DNA of 64,000 nucleotides from contig JANFAH010000052.1 of assembly GCA_024663395.1 (NCBI GenBank), positions 186,001 to 250,000 on the forward strand. Reading direction: 5' to 3'. Position 1 is the first letter of the stretch, and each line of letters starts with the position of its first letter. The notes under the pieces are model-generated. The model ran no database searches. It saw only the letters and a program-made list of their open reading frames with translations, and was not told the DNA's origin. Positions 47,031-58,700 of the stretch are shown one piece after another. The translations under genes and the position numbers were made by a program. This stretch comes from Pisolithus tinctorius. Lineage: Eukaryota > Basidiomycota > Agaricomycetes > Boletales > Pisolithaceae.

Positions 47031-47690
47031 GACAAAAGCATTGCAATGTTTGTGAGGTGTGAATTGTTGCTGATGTAGCTCAGGCTATTCTGTGTAGCTA
47101 ATCATGATACCTATACCATTGGAAAGGGGTGACTCTAAGCTTTCCAGAGCACTAAGTTGCAGTCCAAACAAAGGAATACATGCTGAGATACACCCTATTC
47201 TTTCTGAAAAGTGCATTGCAATGCTTTTGTCCCTGACTGGTGAAATAGTGAAAAGTGACCTTTTGATGGGATTAAGGGTGAGGGCATGAAGGGTGTGAAA
47301 ATTGATTACATAATAAACCACATGATCTTCCAGATGATTTGCCAGCATGTAAACAATGACAAACATTGGGCTTGTACCATTAACCCTCCCTCTTTTACCA
47401 CAACTCATGAAATCATCTTGCTAGCTCACATGGTCATTTTCTCAAGGAATTCTTATCAAATACTGGTGGCCACAGTGCCATCAGTATAACATGCTCTCAG
47501 AACCATCAGTCCCTTAAAAAACCTGCTGTCAGTCATTCCCTGGACTGTTTCCCCCCTCATGCCTGATGTGCTCTGGGACTCATCAGTACTTGGAAGGCTG
47601 AGAATGTTTTGGAGGTCAATCTGGCACTTCAGAACATGATTGACAAACCAATCCCCTCTCAACCAATGCATTTCTGGCACAGGAACACTG
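47031..47690. mobile_element. Tc1-like remnant with a 26-bp inverted pair
   Basis: TACAGTGAGGGACAAAAGC (47031) has an inverted partner ending at 47239 (CTTTTGTCCCTGACTG), bracketing 207 bp like a miniature inverted-repeat element. The part 47250-47690 is a diverged copy of one arm of the foldback element (20982-22561), sharing CTCATGAAAYCATC, CCCTTAAAAAAYCTGCT and AGTCATYCC. Confidence 0.55.
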
Positions 47691-47694
47691 GTAT

Positions 47695-47963
47695 GGGAGT
47701 ACTGGTCTCCATACTATAGATACTTCTAGTATATAAACTCTTAGATACTCAGCCTGTAGTCTCCAGTCTGAAATCAAATAAGTTCTATCTGTAACTCTTG
47801 GCCTCAGACTTAGACTGTGAGGGAATAGCACTGCATCACCAGTCACTAAGTCCAATCAGTCCATCCCTTGTATCTCTGCCCCTTTCCTCTGATCCTGACC
47901 TCTCAGCCTTGTGCCTGCTTCAGTCTCCAGTCCAGCCTCAACCCAGACACCCCAAACTTGACA
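47695..47963 (+). mobile_element. element D 5' LTR, 3' part only
   Basis: CTCCATACTATAGATACTTC...CCCAAACTTGACA matches the distal half of the A LTR (33660-33935). TATATAA near 47731. It is followed by GTATTTCAGACTC and the gag ATG at 48002, as in A' (18562-18523). Confidence 0.75.
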
Positions 47964-48001
47964 GTATTTCAGACTCACCACTTGTGTGGGTCTAACATAT
48001 C

Positions 48002-49391
48002 ATGGCAACAAAGACTCATTTCCAACCTCCCCATGGCTGCTCTGCCACCAACCCCAACTCTGCCTCAGCCAGTGGGACTCACTGCAAGACAGCACTAGCT
48101 ACCTTGGGTACCACTAGGCGATCTCCAGATCCCATTAGCCTTTCAGGGGCTTTTCAGCCCAAACATCCAATACCCCTACCCCATGTCACCCCATTGCTCC
48201 CATCCCCAGTGGTGATCCTGGGGATGAAGGGCCAGACAACAATGATAACAACAACCCTGACGATGATGACCCCAGCAATGGTCCCAGTGATGATGGGCCC
48301 AGTGATAATAATCTGGATGAGAATGACCCAGAGGATGAACTGGACTTCCCAGACCTGGACACCAAACCCACAGTCGCAGTCTTTGACAGTCTTGCAAAGG
48401 CCATCAAGCTACTGGCCCACAACACCCACACTAGCCCCAAGTCCTCAAGCAGGACCAAGTTGCAAGAGCCTGATACCTTTGATGGTACCAACCCCAAGAT
48501 GCTTCATGCTTTCTTTATTCAGTGTGAGCTGAACTTCCAAGACCAGCCTTGGGCTTTTAGGACTGACCACACTAAAGTCATCTTGATGCAGTCTTACCTC
48601 AAGGGCATGGCTCTTCAATGGTTCAAGCCAGACTTGCTCAGAGTCAAGGACCCCAATGACCAGCCTCTCTGGATGGACTCCTGGAGGGAGTTCATCCTGG
48701 AGTTACAAACCACTTTCAGACCTCATGACCCAGTTGCTGATGCCAAGAGTCAGCTTGACCACTTGCATATGAAAGACAACCAGTGCATCAACAAGTACAT
48801 AGTTGACTTTAATTGGCTTGCTTCACAAGTCCAAGGCTATGGTGACAGTGTTCTGCACCATCACTTCTACTCCAGCCTCCCAGACTAAATCAAAGATGAG
48901 GTCTGTTGGGTTGGCAAGCCCCAGACTGTTCATGAGCTCTGCCACCCTGCCCAAGAGATAGATGCAGCTATTGGGAGCACAAGGAAGAAATCCAACAGGC
49001 AAGTAAGCATCAGGGCTTGTCCTCCACTAATAACAACAAGTCTGGCAGCTCCAGCAACAACAATCAGCCCAAGACTGGTCAAGAGAAAGCCAAGACCAGC
49101 AACAATAACAACTCCAGATCTTCCCCCAAGCCAGCTTCATCAAAGCTGGGCAACAATAATAACAGCAACTCATCTAAGCCCAAGCCTAGCAAACTTGGGA
49201 AGGATGGGAAGCTCACCCCAGAAGAACACAAGTGTCACATAGACAGAAACCTCTGCATGTTTTGCAGAGGGTCTGGTCACTTTGCTGATAAATGCCCCAA
49301 GAAAGCTGGAAAGGCCAAGGCTCACACCACAGCCACCACCAAGGCCACACTGGCCTTGGGCTCAGGTTCTACCCCTGAGACAAAAAAATAG
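48002..49391 (+). pseudogene. gag: element D gag (frameshifted)
   Basis: ATG 48002 (MATKTHFQPPHGCSATN), an acidic Asp/Asn/Pro region in shifted frame, then EPDTFDGTNPKMLHAFF, ALQWFKPDLLRVKDP, LASQVQGYGDS and a stop (TAA) at 48886. An Asn/Ser/Lys-rich linker and a CCHC knuckle (CMFCRGSGHFADKCP) lie in 49017-49391. Ends at TAG directly after an A7 run. Co-linear with the intact gag of element C. Confidence 0.85.
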
Positions 49392-49429
49392 GTAGCAGCT
49401 CACAGGACTCTGCACAATCCAGGAGCTGC
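49382..49429 (+). promoter_or_regulatory. -1 frameshift signal, element D
   Basis: Heptamer A AAA AAA (49382-49388) directly before the gag TAG, 6-nt spacer, then stem GCAGCTC (49395-49401) / GAGCTGC (49423-49429). The element C signal is at the same place with a different stem sequence. Confidence 0.65.
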
Positions 49430-52400
49430 ATTGACTCCAGTTGTGCAAACTTGGAGGCTAAACTCAATGCATCTGCTCTTTCCAGTCCAAACTCTTTGAC
49501 CCTGGATATCACTATAGAAAACCCAAAATTACCTTGGCTTCATACACTAGTGGACTCTGGCTCCACTCATTGTTTCATAGATAATCACTTTGCTAATCAA
49601 CATTCCTTTACCCCTTACTTGGTCTCACCAATCTGACTCTGGTGTTTTGATGGAATGTCCACTTTTACCATAACTCAAGCAGTAGATGTCAATATCCACT
49701 TCACATGCAGAGATGTCACACCAGTGACCCCATATCTTGCCCAGTTGGATTTCTGAGTGTAAGATAGTTCTCAGACATGACTGGCTCACCCACTACAATC
49801 CATTGATTGATTGGGTATTGGGCAGTCTAACATTCCAGACTCCTGCACAAGGAATGCCAACCCCATCAACACCCCCTGTAAGCCCAGTTCCCACTGGCCT
49901 TCCTGACCCCAGTCCTAGTGACCAACCTGGCCTTGTGCCATCTGTACCAGTCTCCAACTCCCCAGCTTGCATCCCCCTGAAGGCCCCTCTTGTCTCCCTA
50001 ATCAATGCAGCTGCCTTTGTGCATGCCTGCAAACTAGAAGGGTCTGTCCAATTCCAACTTCAGCTCTGCCCCTTGGACTTGGCTCAAGCCTGATCAGCCT
50101 CAGCTTCCCCTCCTCTGGCCTTACCCAATGTCCTGGAAGAATACCATGACTTTGCTGATGTATTCAGCAAGGCCTTGGCCTCGACACTCCTGCCACACTG
50201 GGAGTATGACCTGAAGATAGAGCTTGAAGAAGGAACAACCCCACCTCTCAGCACCATCTACTCACTGTCCCCAGTTGAGCTGCAAGCTCTCCAGACTTTC
50301 ATCAATGAGAACCTCACCACCAGTTTCATTTGTCTGACTTCCTCCCCCTATGCTGCACCAGTCCTCTTTGTCAAGAAGCAGGACAGCTCCCTCTGGCTCT
50401 GTGTAGACTTCCATGGCCTGAACAAAATCACTAAGAAGGACCACTGCCCACTCCCACTCATCTCTGACCTCTTAGATTCACCAAGCTGAGCCAAGATCTA
50501 TACAAAGATTGATCTTCAGCATGCCTACCATCTCATCCAGATTGCCCTGGGTGATGAATGGAAGACTGCCTTTCAGACTCAGTATGGATCCTACAAGTGG
50601 TTAGTAATGCCTTTCAGCCTCACCAATGCCCCAGCCACCTTCCAATGCTTTGTGAATACCATCTTTGCAGACATGTTGGATGTCTGCATAGTCATCTACC
50701 TGGATGACATTCTAATCTACTCTGGAGATAAGGAGTCCCATAAGCAGCATGTCCAAGAGGTGCTCTGCTGGCTTCAGCTTCACACCCTTTACATGAAGCT
50801 GGAGAAGTGTGAGTTCCACTCAGACTTGGTCAAATATCTTGGTTTCCATCTTTCCCCCACCAGCCTCACAATGTCCAAGGAAAAGGTTCAGACCATCTGC
50901 AATTGGCCCAAGCCTCACAAGGTCAAGGACATTCAATCTTTCCTTGGCTTTGCCAACTATTACTGCTGTTTTATATTCAACTACTTGGACATTGTCATAC
51001 CATTGACCCAGCTTACTCACAAAGGTGCCCCTTGGAACTTTTCTGAGGAGTGCTGCCAGTCATTCAATAACCTCAAGGCTGCCTTCACCACTGCACTGGT
51101 CTTAACTCATTTCATCCCTGGGGTCCCCATCACCACTGAGACCAATGCATTGGACTATGCCATTGCTGGCATTCTATCTATTACCTGTGGCAATGGCCAG
51201 ATACATCCAGTCACTTTCTACTCCTAAACCCTAACTGCCCTGGAGTTGAACTATGATACTCATGATAAGGAATTGCTTGCAATTTTTGAAGCATTCTGGA
51301 CCTGGTGCCACTACCTTGAAGGCTTGGCCTCACCAGTTGATGTTGTCACTGACCATAAGAACCTGGAGTACTTTTCTACCTCTAAGGTACTCACCCACTG
51401 GTCTGAATTCCTTTCACAGTTCAATATGATCATCAGGTTCAGGCCCAGTAAGCTTGGGGCTAAGCCTGATGCCCTAACTAGACAATGGGACATCTACCCC
51501 AAAGAGGGGGATAGTGGCTATGCCCAAGTAAACCTGCAGAACCTGAGACTGGTCTTCACCCAGGAGCAACTAGCAGTCTCCCTTTGTGCCACTTACCTTG
51601 AGTACCCAGTCTTACAGGCAGTTGTGCTAATGGATATAGAAAAGCTCCATAATGATATCCTGACTGCACTACCAGATGACCCAGTCTCACAAATCCACCT
51701 GTCTGACATGTCTGATCCCTGGTGGTCAGTAGATGACACTGGTTTCCTTTGGCTTGATGGAAGGATCTAGGTGCTGGACTCAAACAACCTTCACCTTAGG
51801 GTCTTGTGCCTCAAGCATGACCACCCTCTGTCCAGCCACTTCAGCCAAAACCACACCCTAGAGCTCATCTGGCATGAGTACACCTGGCCTGGCCTCAGGA
51901 CATTTGTCAAAGACTATGTCCAGTCCTGCATGGCCTGTGCTTGGGCTAGGGTTCCCCACCACCAGCCTTATGGCCTCCTCAAGCAACTTCCAGTGCCAGA
52001 GAAACCATGGAATTCCATATCTATGGATTTCATTGAGCAGCTCCCAGCCTCATCCAGCTTCACAGCCATCCTCATAGTAGTTGACCAGCTTTCCAAGCAG
52101 GCCATATTCATCCCAACCCATGACACTGTCACAGCCCCAGAACTTGCCAGACTTTTCTTACTCCATGTCTTTTCTAAGCACAGAGTGCCAGCCCATGTAA
52201 CCTCAGACCAAAGTGCAGAGTTTGTGTCCCACTTCTTCTGGTCACTCACTAAGGCCTTAAATATATGTTTACACTTCACTTCAGGCTACCACCCTGAAGG
52301 TGATGGCCAGACCAAAAGGACCAACCAGACTCTTGAACAGTACCTCTGAGTGTACTGCAACTACCAGCAGGACAATTGGGCCAACCTCTTACCTCTAGCC

Positions 52401-53100
52401 AAGTTCACATACAACAATGCCCCTAGTGCTACTACTGGCATTTCACCCTTCTTCACTAATAAGGGATACCATCCTAGTATCTCAGTGTACCTGGAGCATG
52501 ATCTCACCTCTGCTCAGGCTCATGACTATGCAGTCAACTTAGACTCACCACACCAATACCTACAGGAAGAAATGACCCTTGCCCAACAATGATACCAAGG
52601 CCCAGCTGATGCTAAACACATGCCAGCCCCAGACTTCAAGGTCAGTGACCAGGTATATGTCAAAGCCAGGTACTTCTGGTCAACCTGGCCTTCCAAGAAG
52701 CTCTCAGAGAAGAACCTTGGACCATACCTGGTCATAGCTCAGGCTGGTACCCATTCATTCACATTGTGCCTGCCAGACTCAATGTGTGTAGTCCATCCAG
52801 TCTTCCATGTTTCCCAACTTGAACCAGCCATCCCTAATACCATCCTGAACAAGACTCAACCACCACCCCCACCAGTTGAAGTTGACAGCAAACTAGAGTT
52901 CAAGGTAGCAGAAATCCTCAACTCCAAGGTCAACCAGCATTGCCAGTGTTGGCTTCAGTATCTAGTCCAGTGGACCAGCTACAAAGGGACTGATGAAGAA
53001 ACTACTTGGGTACTTGCTACAGAGCTAGACAATGCTTCTGAACTTGTACAAGAGTTCCACTCCCACTACCCCAGTAAACCTGGCCCATACCAATGAGGAC
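49392..53100 (+). pseudogene. pol: element D pol (protease, RT, RNase H, integrase, chromodomain; many stops)
   Basis: Protease HTLVDSGSTHCFID (about 49545), a Pro-rich linker, RT (VLFVKKQDSSLWLCVDF; IYLDDILIYSGD at about 50695), RNase H ([36 protein letters not shown]), integrase (CEYTWP equivalents, ISMDFIEQLPASSS, HVTSDQSAEF, GDGQTKRTNQTLEQYL), then FHVSQLEPAIPNTIL and a chromodomain remnant to 53093. Stops are scattered, most as TGA or TAG at former CpG-like positions. It provided the alignment used to rejoin the pieces of element A. Elements C (53257) and an LTR (60817) interrupt its 3' region. Confidence 0.9.
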
Positions 53101-53251
53101 CAGTCTCAACTGGCCTCAACTTCTTTTCTGTTTTCTATTGGTATCTAGTTTTCCTTTTGATCTCTTATTTACCTTGTTTTCCCTTCTTGTTTCTCTTACT
53201 TTACTGTAGAACACTGGACACCAGACACATCACATTTGCAGAGAAGAGTGA

Positions 53252-53256
53252 CAAGG
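53252..53256 (+). repeat. 5-bp target site duplication of element C (left)
   Basis: CAAGG, repeated at 59981-59985 immediately after the 3' LTR. Confidence 0.9.
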
Positions 53257-54061
53257 TGTCATGACCATGACACCAGCGTAAGCCCCTAATACCTACTCCG
53301 CCCTCCTCCGACATGTTCCCGCACTTCTCCGCCCTCTTCCGACGTGTTCCCGCACTCCTCTGACCCTCCCGACACATCTCCACACCTCTCCAAGGTCCCC
53401 TCACCAACTCCGCTCAACTCCGCCCTAAGGTTGGTCACGTGGGCTGTCGGACTTGCGGCCCTGCATTCTAGATAGGGTTCCGCCCTTGTGTCGGTTTTCT
53501 CCATTCTTCCGCCTCTTCGGTATTTACCCTCTCTTCCTCATTGTAGTAGTTTCCTTGTCTCAGTTAAGGTCCCCGTCGTCCCTACTCTCTATCCCTTGTG
53601 TCGGAAGGACTCTAACCCACTATACACTTATTGGTTTACATTCCGTACTGCACCGCCCTTGACCTACATTGTATATAAGGCCACGTAGTACTCCGATGTA
53701 ATCAGTACGAATATCGAATAAAGTCCCCACCTTCGACTCCCTCTCAGTCCCCTCTGGAGTTTCGTCTCCACTCCCTCTGAAGTCCGCTCTGCCTCTGAAA
53801 TACGAGGGCAGAGCTCGTGCAAGGGGGCAGCGCACTAGCTGAACCCAACGCCCTCTCATCCGACCTCCGACCTCTGACCTCCGACTCCGACTCCGACCTC
53901 AGCCTCCAAAACTTCCCTTCATACCCCTCCGCTCACTGTTCGTCGAATATCTCGCCACCCAGTGGTCGGATTCGCTTTGGACTTTGACCGCTGTACTCCG
54001 CAGCCCAACCCGCTCCAACTCCGCCCTAAGAAGGAGCCAGGGGTGTTGTCCGACTTTGACA
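53257..54061 (+). mobile_element. element C 5' LTR (805 bp)
   Basis: TGTCATGACCATGACACCAG...CGACTTTGACA. Same length as the 3' LTR. I count about 15 differences, essentially all C/T or G/A at CpG. TATATAA at 53672-53678 and AATAAA at 53717-53722 outline promoter and polyadenylation signals about 40 bp apart, giving a short R region. Confidence 0.95.
53672..53722 (+). promoter_or_regulatory. element C LTR promoter (TATATAA) and AATAAA signal
   Basis: TATATAAGG at 53672 with AATAAA at 53717. The same pair occurs in the 3' LTR at 59591 and 59636, in decayed form near 34091 in the truncated LTR, and in the solo LTR at 42649-43494. Confidence 0.65.
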
Positions 54062-54116
54062 GTATATTCGTACTCTCACTTGTACGAGCTCTCTCACTTC
54101 CCCTACCACATCCGTT

Positions 54117-55406
54117 ATGCCTCCCATGACACGTCTCCGACAATGGGATGCTACCAAGGCCCTTGCTACAGCCTTGGCAAACCCCCGACGTCTCCCTTCG
54201 GTTGTTGAGCCCTTCCAGAGCTTCTCCTCCAGGGGGCGCTCCAACTCCGACCCTGCTCCAGACAGCGCCTCACGTGCTGCACCCTCCATCCGTCAGCAGT
54301 CCGCCCTCCACTCTCCGCCACCTCCTATCGTCATTCACCCTGGCGGAGATGGACCAGGCGACCCCAACGATGACCCCAACGATCCTGACTACCATCCTGG
54401 TGATGGGCCTGATGATGAGGATGGTCCCGACAACCTCGGGGATCCCCTTGATGACCCGGTCCTTGCTCTGACCCGGGCCATCCATGCCCTAGCCCGCTCC
54501 AACCAGCGCTCTGGAGACTCCGCTCCACGAACCAAAGTCCACGAGCCGGACACCTTTGATGGGTCCGACCCTAAAAAACTCCATGAGTTCCTGGTCCAAT
54601 GTGAGCTCAATTTCCAGGACTGCCCTCGGGCATTCCGCTCCGACCGAGCCAAGGTCACATATGCGCAGTCCTACCTTAAGGGCATGGCATTGGCCTGGTT
54701 CGAACCAGACCTTCTCAATCCGGATGATTACCTTAATCGTCCACTGTGGATGGATGACCACCGCGAGTTCCTCCGTGAGCTCACTACCAATTTCGGCCCT
54801 CATGATGCTGCTGCCGATGCCGTCCAGCATCTGGAAAATCTTACCATGAAGGACTCTTTGCGCATTGCGAAGTACTTGGTGGAGTTCAACCGCTGGGCTT
54901 CTCAGGTAAAGGACTATGGCGAAGGTGCACTCTGCCACCGCTTCTACTCGGGTCTCCCTGACCGCATCAAGGATGAAGTGTCCCATGTCGGCAAGCCCGC
55001 CACTCTTCATGCACTCTGCGAGTTGGCCCAGACAGTAGATGCACGCTACTGGGAGTGCAGGTCAGAAGTCTCCCACTCCACCAAGCCTCCTCCTGCCGAA
55101 AGAACTCCGCTCCGCACCTCCGACTCAAAGCCGAAACCCTCCACATCATCCTCCGCCCCTAAGTCCGACTCTAAAAAGGCCGAAGCGCCAAAGTCCGACA
55201 TCAACCATCTCCTCGGAAAAGATGGCAAGCTCACAGCAGCTGAGCGACTCCGCCGCCTTACTGGTGGGCTGTGCCTCTTCTGTGGTGAACCTGGTCACTC
55301 CGCCAAGGACTGCCCAAAGTCGACTTCCCGCGCTGCCAAGGCCTGTGCTGCTAAAGCCGCCACTCTGACCGCTCCGCCTGCAGAGAGGTCAGAGTCAAAA
55401 AATTAA
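54117..55406 (+). CDS. gag: element C Gag polyprotein
   Basis: 429 residues from ATG 54117, uninterrupted. Residues 1-60 are basic and Ser/Arg-rich. About residues 80-110 are strongly acidic (Asp/Pro/Gly). The retrotransposon gag core spans about 140-310 (EPDTFDGSDPKKLHEFL, CELNFQDCPRAFRSDRAKV, GMALAWFEPDLLNP, LVEFNRWASQVKDYGEGAL). A Ser/Lys/Pro linker and a CCHC knuckle (CLFCGEPGHSAKDCP, residues 386-400) follow. It would form the capsid and nucleocapsid of virus-like particles in the fungal cell. The only complete gag in the window, with a high CpG content unlike A and D. Ends in AAA AAT TAA, the frameshift site. Confidence 0.92.
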   Translation: MPPMTRLRQWDATKALATALANPRRLPSVVEPFQSFSSRGRSNSDPAPDSASRAAPSIRQQSALHSPPPPIVIHPGGDGPGDPNDDPNDPDYHPGDGPDDEDGPDNLGDPLDDPVLALTRAIHALARSNQRSGDSAPRTKVHEPDTFDGSDPKKLHEFLVQCELNFQDCPRAFRSDRAKVTYAQSYLKGMALAWFEPDLLNPDDYLNRPLWMDDHREFLRELTTNFGPHDAAADAVQHLENLTMKDSLRIAKYLVEFNRWASQVKDYGEGALCHRFYSGLPDRIKDEVSHVGKPATLHALCELAQTVDARYWECRSEVSHSTKPPPAERTPLRTSDSKPKPSTSSSAPKSDSKKAEAPKSDINHLLGKDGKLTAAERLRRLTGGLCLFCGEPGHSAKDCPKSTSRAAKACAAKAATLTAPPAERSESKN

Positions 55407-55441
55407 CCTGCTCCTCCAGGGAGCCTGTACGTCCTGGAGGA
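55397..55441 (+). promoter_or_regulatory. -1 ribosomal frameshift signal, element C
   Basis: Slippery heptamer A AAA AAT (55397-55403) in the correct register, followed at once by the gag TAA. After 8 nt comes a perfect 9-bp stem TCCTCCAGG (55412-55420) / CCTGGAGGA (55433-55441) with a 12-nt loop. The -1 frame opens into protease and the pol frame at 55757. Confidence 0.8.
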
Positions 55442-55756
55442 AGCGTTGATCCCATCCATGCAGAAGTCCACCTCAACGCATCCGCTCTTTCCGACCCTAA
55501 TTCTCTTCTCCCAATTATTTCTCTTCCTGACTTCTCCGTAGATACTTTCCCCGCTCTGGTCGACTCAGGCTCTTCGCACTGTTTCGTCGACCCCTCTTTA
55601 GTTAAAAAGTATAAAATCCCAACAAAAAATGTCTCTCCACCTATTCCTCTCTGACTGTTTGATGGTACTAGTAATACTGCCATTTCCCAAGTAGTAGATT
55701 TCTCCGTCCGCTTTGCCTCTGGCGATGTCACATCTGTTTCCTGTTATGTAACTCCG
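55403..55756 (+). pseudogene. pol: element C protease region of pol, one premature TGA
   Basis: In the -1 frame after gag: LTCSSREPVRPGGSVDPI, then LVDSGSSHCFVD (active-site Asp-Ser-Gly, about 55557), then a TGA at 55652-55654 in a context where CGA would fit (the following residues are LFDG). The frame is open again to 59131. This is the only inactivating change I find in element C, so the element as it stands would make Gag and a truncated protease. Confidence 0.85.
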
Positions 55757-58700
55757 TTGGATTCCGCCTGTTCATTGGTCTTGGGACACAACTGGCTCAC
55801 CCGCTACAATCCGTCGATTGACTGGGTATTGAGCAGTATCTCGTTCCGACCATCGATACAAAGAATGCCGACGCCCTTGGCGCCTCTGTCACCTTCTGTC
55901 GCGACTTCCGCTTCAGTACTGACACCCTCCGCTCCGTCCGCTCCTCCGACATCAGCTCCGCTGCCTACTCCGACAGCTGGCTTGCCATGCACTGCTCCGC
56001 ATATCTCTCTCATTGGAGCTGCAGCCTTTGTCCATGCATGTGCCCTTCCTGGCTCCGCACAGTTCCGCTTGCACCTCCGCCCCGAAGATATGAAACTCCG
56101 AGCCTCTTCGATGCCCTCTGCACCTCCTGATCTCTCTGCGGTACCCTCCGACTACCATGAGTTTGCTGATGTTTTTAGTAAAGCAAAGGCTACTGAACTC
56201 CCTCCGCACCGCAGCTTCGATTTAAATATAGATCTCGAAGAAGGGGCTTCTCCGCCTCTAGGCACTGTCTACTCCCTCTCTCCGCCCGAGCTTGAGGCGC
56301 TCCGCACCTTCATAGATGAGCACCTCAGCTACGGTTTCATTAAACAGTCAACCTCCGCCCATGGTGCTCCTGTCCTCTTCATTAAGAAGAAGGACGGCTC
56401 GCTCCGCCTCTGTGTGGATTACCGAGGACTCAATAAAATCACCAAGAAAGACCGCTACCCGCTCCCTCTCATCTCCGACTTGCTCGATTCTCCGAGCCGT
56501 GCTAAAATCTATAGTAAAATCGACCTCCGCCATGCCTACCACTTAGTCCGAATTGGTGCTGGTGACGAATGGAAGACTGCCTTTCGCACTCGCTATGGTT
56601 CCTATGAATGGTTGGTTATGCCCTTCGGTCTTACTAATGCACCAGCGGCTTTCCAGCGGTTTGTTAACAGCATCTTTGCCGACATGCTCGATGTCTGCGT
56701 TGTTGTTTACCTTGATGACATCCTCATCTACTCCCACAACGAGGAGTTGCACTGCCAACATGTAAAAGAGGTCCTCCGCCGCCTCCGCCAGCATAGCCTC
56801 TTTGCTAAGCCGGAAAAGTGCGAGTTCCACAAAGACTCTGTCGAGTACCTCAGCTATGTCCTCTCCCCATCCGGTCTGACCATGTCCACTGATAAGGTCC
56901 AGTCCATTCGTGATTGGCCTGAACCACGCAAGGTTAAAGACATCCAGTCCTTTCTTGGGTTCGCGAACTTCTATCGTCAGTTCATCAGTAACTACTCTGA
57001 CATAGTTGTTCCGCTCACCCGCCTCACTTGGAAGGGCGCTCCTTGGAGCTTCTCCGAAGAGTGCCACTCCGCTTTCCTCCGCCTTAAGACCGCCTTCACC
57101 TCCGCTCCGATCCTTACTCATTGGGTGCCTGATGCCCCTGTCACAGTTGAGACCGACGCATCGGACTATGCCATTGCGGGTATCCTCTCGATTACCTGCT
57201 CCAATGGTGAACTCCACCCAGTTGCCTTTTACTCCCGCACACTCACTGCCCTGGAGCTCAACTATGACACTCATGATAAGGAGCTGTTGGCGATTTTCGA
57301 GGCCTTCCGCCACTGGCGACATTACTTGGAAGGTTCTGCCACTCCTGCTGACGTGGTGACTGACCATAAAAACTTGGAGTATTTCTCCACCTCTAAGGTC
57401 CTAACCCGCCGTCAGGCTCGTTGGTCGGAGTACCTCTCCCGGTTCAACCTAGCCATCCGTTTCCGCCCTGGCCACCTTGGAGCCAAGCCCGACGCACTTA
57501 CCCGCCGCTGGGATGTTTACCCAAAAGAGGGGGATAAGGACTACGCGCAGGTGAACCCTCATAACCTCCGCCCTGTGTTTACCCAGGAACAGTTCGCTTC
57601 GTCCCTCCGTACTACCCACCTCTTGGCCCCTGTGCTCCGAGCCGCCATGATCTTCGATGTTGAGCAGCTCCATGCCGACATCATCTCCGCACTACCCTCC
57701 GACCCCATCTCCGCTTCCCATCTCCCAACTCCGACAGACCTCCGCTGGTCATTAGACCACGAGGGTCTCCTCCGCCTTGATGGCTGCATCTTTGTCCCCG
57801 ACATTGATGGTCTCTGCCTCCGAGTGCTTCGGTTTAAACATGACCATCCGCTTGCGGGTCACTTTGGGCAGAGTCGCACTGTAGAGCTTGTTCGCCACGA
57901 GTACATATGGCCTAACCTCCGCACTGATGTAAAGAACTATGTCAGGTCCTGCACCACTTGTGGTCGCAGCAAGGTCCCTCGTCACCGCCCCTTCGGCCTA
58001 CTGAAGCAGCTTCCCGTCCCTGAGAAGCCATGGAACTCCATCTCGATGGATTTCATCGAGCATCTCCCCAACTCCGCAGGCTACTCCGCCATCTTGGTTG
58101 TTGTAGACCGCCTTTCTAAACAGACCGTGTTCATTCCAACCCATGACTCCATCACCTCCGCTGACCTAGCAAAACTCTTCCTTACCCACGTCTTTTCCAA
58201 ACATGGGGTACCTGCTCATGTCACCTCCGACAGGGGTCCAGAGTTTGTGTCGCACTTCTTCCGCTCCCTTGGAAAGGCCTTAGATATGCGCCTTCATTTT
58301 ACATCGGGCTACCACCCAGAAGGCGATGGCCAAACAGAGCGCATGAATCAGACCCTTGAGCAGTATCTCCGCACCTACTGTAACTATCAGCAAGACAATT
58401 GGTCGGAGTTACTCCCACTAGCAGAGTTTGCTTGTAATAATGCGCCGAGTGCTACTACTGGAGTCTCTCCCTTTTTCGCTAATAAGGGTTACCACCCAAA
58501 CTTGTCAGTTTACTCTGACCGTGATCTCACCTCTCCGAAGGCCCATAACTATGTTGTGGAGCTTTCCGCCCTGCACGACTTCCTCCGCACTGAGATGGCT
58601 GCCGCTCAGCTCCGCTATCAAGGTCTGGCTGATGCTAGACGCATTCCGCCACCAGAGTTCAAAGTCGGTGACCAGGCTTATGTCAAGGCCAAGTACTTCC

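Noticed and set aside
55804..57367. Minus-strand frames inside element C (for example 274 codons at 57367-56543)
   Set aside because: Complete overlap with the strongly conserved pol frame, no introns, and no counterpart conserved in A or D. Unlike the real antisense gene downstream of pol, they are shadows.
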